From positions 39,402,141 to 39,466,140 of the forward strand of contig OZ024857.1 in NCBI GenBank assembly GCA_964017155.1: a stretch of 64,000 bases of DNA, read 5' to 3'. The notes under the pieces are model-generated. The model saw nothing but the letters and a program-made list of their open reading frames with translations. It did no database searches and had not been told where the DNA came from. The stretch comes from Oasisia sp. SBJ-2009. Lineage: Eukaryota > Annelida > Polychaeta > Sabellida > Siboglinidae. Both the position numbers and the translations under genes were made by a program. Shown here one piece after another: positions 28,601-37,600 of the stretch. The stretch's first letter is position 1. Every line of letters begins with the position of its first letter.

Positions 28601-31600
28601 AAATGACATGAGTGGTCTGTCACCAAATGGCATGAGTGGTCTGTCACCACCAAATGACATGGGTGGTCTGTCGCCAAGTGGCATGAGTGGTCTGTCACCA
28701 AGTGGCATGAGTGGTCTGTCACCAAGTGACATGAGTGGTCTGTCACCACCAAATGACATGGGTGGTCTGTCGCCAAGTGGCATGAGTGGTCTGTCACCAA
28801 GTGGCATGAGTGGTCTGTCACCAAGTGATATGAGTGGTCTGTCACCAAGTGACATGAGTGGTCTGTCACCAAATGACATGAGTGGTCTGTCATCAAGTGA
28901 CATGAGTGGTCTGTCACCAAGTGGCATGAATGGTCTGTCACCAAGTGGCATGGGAGGTCTGTCACTAAGTGGCATGAGTGGTCAGTCACCAAGTGGCATT
29001 GAGTGGTCTGTCACTAAGTGGCATGAGTGGTCAGTCACCAAGTGGCATTGAGTGGTCTGTCACCAAGTGGCATGAGTGGTCTGTCACCAAGTGGCATGAG
29101 TGGTCTGTCACCAAGTGGCATGAGTGGTCTGTCACCAAGTGGCATGAGTGGTCTGTCACCAAGTGACATGATTGGTCAGTCACCAAGTGACATGACTGGT
29201 CAGTCACCAAGTGACATGAGTGGTCTGTCACCAAATGACATGAGTGGTCTGTCATCAAGTGACATGAGTGGTCTGTCACCAAGTGGCATGAGTGGTCAGT
29301 CACCAAGTGGCATGGGTGGTCTGTCTCCAAGTGGCATGAGTGGTCTGTCACCAAGTGGCATGAGTGGTCTGTCACCAAGTGACATGACTGGTAAGTCACC
29401 AAGTGACATGACTGGTCAGTCACCAAGTGACATGAGTGGTCTGTCACCAAGTGGCATGAGTGGTCTGTTACCAAGTGGCATGAGTGGTCTATCACCAAGT
29501 GGCATGAGTGGTCTGTTACCAAGTGACATGGGTGGTCAGTCACCAAGTGGCATGGGTGGTCTGTCACCAAGTGGCATGAGTGGTCTGTCACCAAGTGGCA
29601 TGAGTGGTGTGTCACCAATTGGCATTAGTGGTCTGTCACCAAGTGGCATGCGTGGTCTGTCACCAAGTGGCATGAGTGGTCTGTCACCAAGTGGCATGAA
29701 TGGTCTGTCACCAAGTGGCATGGGTGCTCTGTCACCAAGTGGCATGAGTGGTCTGTCACCAAGTGACATGAGTGGTCTGTCACCACCAAATGACAGGAGT
29801 GGTCTGTCACCAAATGGCATGAGTGGTCTGTCACCAAGTGGCATGAGTGGTCTGTCACCACCAAATGACATGGGTGGTCTGTCGCCAAGTGGCATGAGTG
29901 GTCTGTCACCAAGTGGCATGAGTGGTCTGTCACCAAGTGACATGAGTGGTCTGTCACCACCAAATGACATGGGTGGTCTGTCGCCAAGTGGCATGAGTGG
30001 TCTGTCACCAAGTGGCATGAGTGGTCTGTCACCAAGTGACATGAGTGGTCTGTCACCAAGTGACATGAGTGGTCTGTCACCAAATGACATGAGTGGTCTG
30101 TCATCAAGTGACATGAGTGGTCTGTCACCAAGTGGCATGAGTGGTCTGTTACCAAGTGGCATGAGTGGTCTGTCACCAAGTGACATGAGTGGTCTGTCAC
30201 CAAGTGGCATGGGAGGTCTGTCACGAAGTGGCATGAGTGGTGTGTCACCAAGTGGCATTGAGAGGTCTGTCAACAAGTGGCATGAGTGGTCTGTCACCAA
30301 GTGGCATGAGTGGTCTGTCACCAAGTGACATGATTGGTCAGTCACCAAGTGACATGACTGGTCAGTCACCAAGTGACATGAGTGGTCTGTCACCAAGTGG
30401 CATGAGTGGTCTGTTACCAAGTGGCATGAGTGGTCTGTCACCAAGTGGCATGAGTGGTCTGTCACCAAGTGGCATGAGTGGTCTGTCACCAAGTGACATG
30501 ACTGGTCAGTCACCAAGTGACATGACTGGTCAGTCACCAAGTGACATGAGTGGTCTGTCACCAAGTGGCATGAGTGGTCTGTTACCAAGTGGCATGAGTG
30601 GTCTATCACCAAGTGGCATGAGTGGTCTGTTACCAAGTGACATGGGTGGTCAGTCACCAAGTGGCATGGGTGGTCTGTCACCAAGTGGCATGAGTGGTCT
30701 GTCACCAAGTGGCATGAGTGGTGTGTCACCAATTGGCATTAGTGGTCTGTCACCAAGTGGCATGCGTGGTCTGTCACCAAGTGGCATGAGTAGTCTGTCA
30801 CCAAGTGGCATGAATGGTCTGTCACCAAGTGGCATGGGTGCTCTGTCACCAAGTGGCATGAGTGGTCTGTCACCAAGTGACATGAGTGGTCTGTCACCAC
30901 CAAATGACATGAGTGGTCTGTCACCAAATGGCATGAGTGGTCTGTCACCACCAAATGACATGGGTGGTCTGTCGCCAAGTGGCATGAGTGGTCTGTCACC
31001 AAGTGGCATGAGTGGTCTGTCACCAAGTGACATGAGTGGTCTGTCACCACCAAATGACATGGGTGGTCTGTCGCCAAGTGGCATGAGTGGTCTGTCACCA
31101 AGTGGCATGAGTGGTCTGTCACCAAGTGACATGAGTGGTCTGTCACCAAGTGACATGAGTGGTCTGTCACCAAATGACATGAGTGGTCTGTCATCAAGTG
31201 ACATGAGTGGTCTGTCACCAAGTGGCATGAATGGTCTGTCACCAAGTGGCATGGGAGGTCTGTCACTAAGTGGCATGAGTGGTCAGTCACCAAGTGGCAT
31301 TGAGTGGTCTGTCACTAAGTGGCATGAGTGGTCAGTCACCAAGTGGCATTGAGTGGTCTGTCACCAAGTGGCATGAGTGGTCTGTCACCAAGTGGCATGA
31401 GTGGTCTGTCACCAAGTGGCATGAGTGGTCTGTCACCAAGTGGCATGAGTGGTCTGTCACCAAGTGACATGATTGGTCAGTCACCAAGTGACATGACTGG
31501 TCAGTCACCAAGTGACATGAGTGGTCTGTCACCAAATGACATGAGTGGTCTGTCATCAAGTGACATGAGTGGTCTGTCACCAAGTGGCATGAGTGGTCTG

Positions 31601-34600
31601 TCACCAAGTGGCATGGGAGGTCTGTCACTAAGTGGCATGAGTGGTCAGTCACCAAGTGGCATTGAGTGGTCTGTCACCAAGTGGCATGAGTGGTCTGTCA
31701 CCAAGTGGCATGAGTGGTCTGTCACCAAGTGGCATGAGTGGTCTGTCACCAAGTGGCATGAGTGGTCTGTCACCAAGTGACATGATTGGTCAGTCACCAA
31801 GTGACATGACTGGTCAGTCACCAAGTGACATGAGTGGTCTGTCATCAAGTGGCATGAGTGGTCTGTTACCAAGTGGCATGAGTGGTCTATCACCAAGTGG
31901 CATGAGTGGTCTGTTACCAAGTGACATGAGTGGTCAGTCACCAAGTGGCATGGGTGGTCTGTCTCCAAGTGGCATGAGTGGTCTGTCACCAAGTGGCATG
32001 AGTGGTCTGTCACCAAGTGACATGACTGGTAAGTCACCAAGTGACATGACTGGTCAGTCACCAAGTGACATGAGTGGTCTGTCACCAAGTGGCATGAGTG
32101 GTCTGTTACCAAGTGGCATGAGTGGTCTATCACCAAGTGGCATGAGTGGTCTGTTACCAAGTGACATGGGTGGTCAGTCACCAAGTGGCATGGGTGGTCT
32201 GTCACCAAGTGGCATGAGTGGTCTGTCACCAAGTGGCATGAGTGGTGTGTCACCAATTGGCATTAGTGGTCTGTCACCAAGTGGCATGCGTGGTCTGTCA
32301 CCAAGTGGCATGAGTGGTCTGTCACCAAGTGGCATGAATGGTCTGTCACCAAGTGGCATGGGTGCTCTGTCACCAAGTGGCATGAGTGGTCTGTCACCAA
32401 GTGACATGAGTGGTCTGTCACCACCAAATGACAGGAGTGGTCTGTCACCAAATGGCATGAGTGGTCTGTCACCAAGTGGCATGAGTGGTCTGTCACCACC
32501 AAATGACATGGGTGGTCTGTCGCCAAGTGGCATGAGTGGTCTGTCACCAAGTGGCATGAGTGGTCTGTCACCAAGTGACATGAGTGGTCTGTCACCACCA
32601 AATGACATGGGTGGTCTGTCGCCAAGTGGCATGAGTGGTCTGTCACCAAGTGGCATGAGTGGTCTGTCACCAAGTGACATGAGTGGTCTGTCACCAAGTG
32701 ACATGAGTGGTCTGTCACCAAATGACATGAGTGGTCTGTCATCAAGTGACATGAGTGGTCTGTCACCAAGTGGCATGAGTGGTCTGTTACCAAGTGGCAT
32801 GAGTGGTCTGTCACCAAGTGACATGAGTGGTCTGTCACCAAGTGGCATGGGAGGTCTGTCACGAAGTGGCATGAGTGGTGTGTCACCAAGTGGCATTGAG
32901 AGGTCTGTCAACAAGTGGCATGAGTGGTCTGTCACCAAGTGGCATGAGTGGTCTGTCACCAAGTGACATGATTGGTCAGTCACCAAGTGACATGACTGGT
33001 CAGTCACCAAGTGACATGAGTGGTCTGTCACCAAGTGGCATGAGTGGTCTGTTACCAAGTGGCATGAGTGGTCTGTCACCAAGTGGCATGAGTGGTCTGT
33101 CACCAAGTGGCATGAGTGGTCTGTCACCAAGTGACATGACTGGTCAGTCACCAAGTGACATGACTGGTCAGTCACCAAGTGACATGAGTGGTCTGTCACC
33201 AAGTGGCATGAGTGGTCTGTTACCAAGTGGCATGAGTGGTCTATCACCAAGTGGCATGAGTGGTCTGTTACCAAGTGACATGGGTGGTCAGTCACCAAGT
33301 GGCATGGGTGGTCTGTCACCAAGTGGCATGAGTGGTCTGTCACCAAGTGGCATGAGTGGTGTGTCACCAATTGGCATTAGTGGTCTGTCACCAAGTGGCA
33401 TGCGTGGTCTGTCACCAAGTGGCATGAGTAGTCTGTCACCAAGTGGCATGAATGGTCTGTCACCAAGTGGCATGGGTGCTCTGTCACCAAGTGGCATGAG
33501 TGGTCTGTCACCAAGTGACATGAGTGGTCTGTCACCACCAAATGACATGAGTGGTCTGTCACCAAATGGCATGAGTGGTCTGTCACCAAGTGGCATGAGT
33601 GGTCTGTCACCACCAAATGACATGGGTGGTCTGTCGCCAAGTGGCATGAGTGGTCTGTCACCAAGTGGCATGAGTGGTCTGTCACCAAGTGACATGAGTG
33701 GTCTGTCACCACCAAATGACATGGGTGGTCTGTCGCCAAGTGGCATGAGTGGTCTGTCACCAAGTGGCATGAGTGGTCTGTCACCAAGTGACATGAGTGG
33801 TCTGTCACCAAGTGACATGAGTGGTCTGTCACCAAATGACATGAGTGGTCTGTCATCAAGTGACATGAGTGGTCTGTCACCAAGTGGCATGAGTGGTCTG
33901 TCACCAAGTGGCATGGGAGGTCTGTCACTAAGTGGCATGAGTGGTCAGTCACCAAGTGGCATTGAGTGGTCTGTCACCAAGTGGCATGAGTGGTCTGTCA
34001 CCAAGTGGCATGAGTGGTCTGTCACCAAGTGGCATGAGTGGTCTGTCACCAAGTGGCATGAGTGGTCTGTCACCAAGTGACATGATTGGTCAGTCACCAA
34101 GTGACATGACTGGTCAGTCACCAAGTGACATGAGTGGTCTGTCATCAAGTGGCATGAGTGGTCTGTTACCAAGTGGCATGAGTGGTCTATCACCAAGTGG
34201 CATGAGTGGTCTGTTACCAAGTGACATGAGTGGTCAGTCACCAAGTGGCATGGGTGGTCTGTCTCCAAGTGGCATGAGTGGTCTGTCACCAAGTGGCATG
34301 AGTGGTGTGTCACCAATTGGCATTAGTGGTCTGTCACCAAGTGGCACGAGTGGTCTGTCACCAAGTGGCACGAGTGGTCTGTCACCAAGTGGCATGAATG
34401 GTCTGTCACCAAGTGGCATGGGTGGTCTGTCACCAAGTGGCATGAGTGGTCTGTCACCAAGTGACATGAGTGGTCTGTCACCACCAAATGACATGAGTGG
34501 TCTGTCACCAAGTGGCATGAGTGGTCTGTCACCAAGTGACATGAGTGGTCTGTCACCAAGTGGCATGAGTGGTCTGTCACCAAGTGGCACGAGTGGTCTG

Positions 34601-37600
34601 TCACCATGTGACATTTGCTTCAAAGCTTCAATTGTATAGTTGCCACCAAAAAAAAAATTCATAGTGGTATGACAGCTTGTCTGGCACTGGTCGTTGTTTC
34701 TCATCAGATTATATCATTACAATATTGTGACGCCATGCGAGCCACCGTCAAGCAAGACAACAACTGCTTTGTAGCTGCAGTGGGTGTCAGTTTGTCGTCT
34801 GTTGCAGGTGGTCACCATGTTGAATGAACTCTACACCATCTTTGATGAAATCATTTCACATCATGATGTCTACAAGGTATATTTGCCTATGTTTTATACA
34901 ACACAAATTATGCTGTCTAGTTCTTCTACTAAAACATTTTCTTGTTGAGATAGATATTTTACAAAAATCGAAACATTAAACAAAATCTAATTACAAAACA
35001 CCAGTCATTGTGGTGAATAATCAGAATGGACAATGGTTACAAGTTTAATCATATTTTTCCTTTCACAGGATTTCATATCAGATGCATGAAAAATAATGAG
35101 CTTTCCAGTTTGATCACCAGATGGCGATAGTGTTGTTCTGTGACTAATAGACTTGAGTATGGGTGCTTTAAAACATACTAATCTATAAACTAGTTGATCC
35201 ACACAGACATTAGCTAAACTGTAAAATCATTTAGTTTTTGACAATTTATCACTGTTGCTCTTTGTCCTAAGAGAGTGTGGAGAGATTGGCCTGTCTTCCA
35301 TCTTTGTATTCTTCACCAATATCTTGTTTCATTGGTATTTTTACCATCTGTCTCCATTCCTTCTGTATCTTGTTCCAAGGTAACTCCTTCAATTTTTACT
35401 CATCTACTCTTCATTCGTGCAATGGTAACAAGGTTTGGCTCCTGTTGACTGTGTTTGAGGTGGAGACAATAGGGGACACCTACATGTTGACACTGTGTTT
35501 GAGGTGGAGACAATAGGGGATGTCTACATGTTGACACTGTGTTTGAGGTGGAGACAATAGGGGACGCCTACATGTTGACACTGTGTTTGAGGTGGAGACA
35601 ATAGGGGACGCCTACATGTTGACGCTGTGTTTGAGGTGGAGACAATAGGGGACGTCTACATGTTGACACTGTGTTTGAGGTGGAGACAATAGGGGACGTC
35701 TACATGTTGACACTGTGTTTGAGGTGGAGACAATAGGGGACGCCTACATGTTGACACTGTGTTTGAGGTGGAGACAATAGGGGACGCCTACATGTTGACA
35801 CTGTGTTTGAGGTGGAGACAATAGGGGACGCCTACATGTTGACACTGTGTTTGAGGTGGAGACAATAGGGGACGCCTACATGTTGACACTGTGTTTGAGG
35901 TGGAGACAATAGGGGACGCCTACATGTTGACACTGTGTTTGAGGTGGAGACAATAGGGGACGCCTACATGTTGACACTGTGTTTGAGGTGGAGACAATAG
36001 GGGACGCCTACATGTTGACACTGTGTTTGAGGTGGAGACAATAGGGGACGCCTACATGTTGACACTGTGTTTGAGGTGGAGACAATAGGGGACGCCTACA
36101 TGTTGGTGAGTGGAGTGCCCCAGGCTAATGGTGACAGTCACGCGGAGCACATTGCCAACTGTGCCCTGGAGTTCCTCAGTGCCGTGCTCCAGTTCACAGT
36201 GCCCCACCTGCCCGACTACACCCTCAGGATACGTACAGGTGAGTTCTCTTTGACCCACAACTAAACACTAGCATTATAGCTTTGTTTTAAAAAAGTGCTG
36301 TTATTCATAACGAAGTATTTATGCTCCCCGTCATATTTTACATCCAATTTTGTGTTTCACTTTATTTATTTATTTTACTGCTTTTGATAAAAACATACCT
36401 AACGTATGGTGTTTTAAGGTCAATGTAACTAGGTAGTATGTGTATATGGTATAAATAAATGTTGAGATCAGTGTTCCTGCTGCAAATACCAAGTTTGTGT
36501 TGATGGCCTACCCTGGCACTCTATAGCAGGTGTACACAGTGGCCCAGTGGTAGCCGACATTGTGTGGTTGATGGCCTGGCTGTCTGTTGTAGGTGTACAC
36601 AGTGGCCCAGTGGTGGCTGACATTGTGTGGTTGATGGCCTGGCTGTCTGTTGTAGGTGTACACAGTGGCCCAGTGGTGGCTGACATTGTGTGGTTGATGG
36701 TCTGGCTGTCTGTTGTAGGTGTACACAGTGGCCCAGTGGTGGCTGACATTGTGTGGTTGATGGCCTGGCTGTCTGTTGTAGGTGTACACAGTGGCCCAGT
36801 GGTAGCCGACATTGTGTGGTTGATGGCCTGGCTGTCTGTTGTAGGTGTACACAGTGGCCCAGTGGTGGCCAACATTGTGTGGTTGATGGCCTGGCTGTCT
36901 GTTGCAGGTGTACACAGTGGCCCAGTGGTGGCCAACATTGTGGTTGATGGCCTGGCTGTCTGTTGCAGGTGTACACAGTGGCCCAGTGGTGGCCAACATT
37001 GTGTGGTTGATGGCCTGGCTGTCTGTTGCAGGTGTACACAGTGGCCCAGTGGTGGCCAACATTGTGTGGTTGATGGCCTGGCTGTCTGTTGCAGGTGTAC
37101 ACAGTGGCCCGGTGGTGGCCGACATTGTGGGGTTGATGGCCTGGCTGTCTGTTGTAGGTGTACACAGTGGCCCGGTGGTGGCCGACATTGTGTGGTTGAT
37201 GGCCTGGCTGTCTGTTGTAGGTGTACACAGTGGCCCAGTGGTGGCCGACATTGTGTGGTTGATGGCCTGGCTGTCTGTTGTAGGTGTACACAGTGGCCCG
37301 GTGGTGGCCGACATTGTGTGGTTGATGGCCTGGCTGTCTGTTGTAGGTGTACACAGTGGCCCAGTGGTGGCCGGCATTGTGGGGTTGACGATGCCACGCT
37401 ACTGTCTCTTTGGTGACACTGTGCTCACGGCAGCTCTGCTCGAGTCTAGTGGACAACGTATGTACACGTCTTTTTACAACAATCAGTTGCTCCCACAACC
37501 AGTTGTAACTAAGCGTTCTCTCCACTCTGTTCTGTATAATCCATAGCCCTTTATGCTAAATATGTTCTGTGGTGATTTTAAACATTCTTGCACATGGCAG

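Noticed and set aside
18921..34704. Very long overlapping ORFs on both strands (repeat peptides [32 protein letters not shown])
   Set aside because: A 24-bp unit keeps frames open by arithmetic. The ORFs overlap on both strands, have no supporting splice phase, and lie between two well-defined cyclase exons that join in frame.
36468..37525. Antisense ORFs of 290-330 residues over the 63-bp array
   Set aside because: Shadow frames of a repeat whose sense strand matches a conserved cyclase motif.
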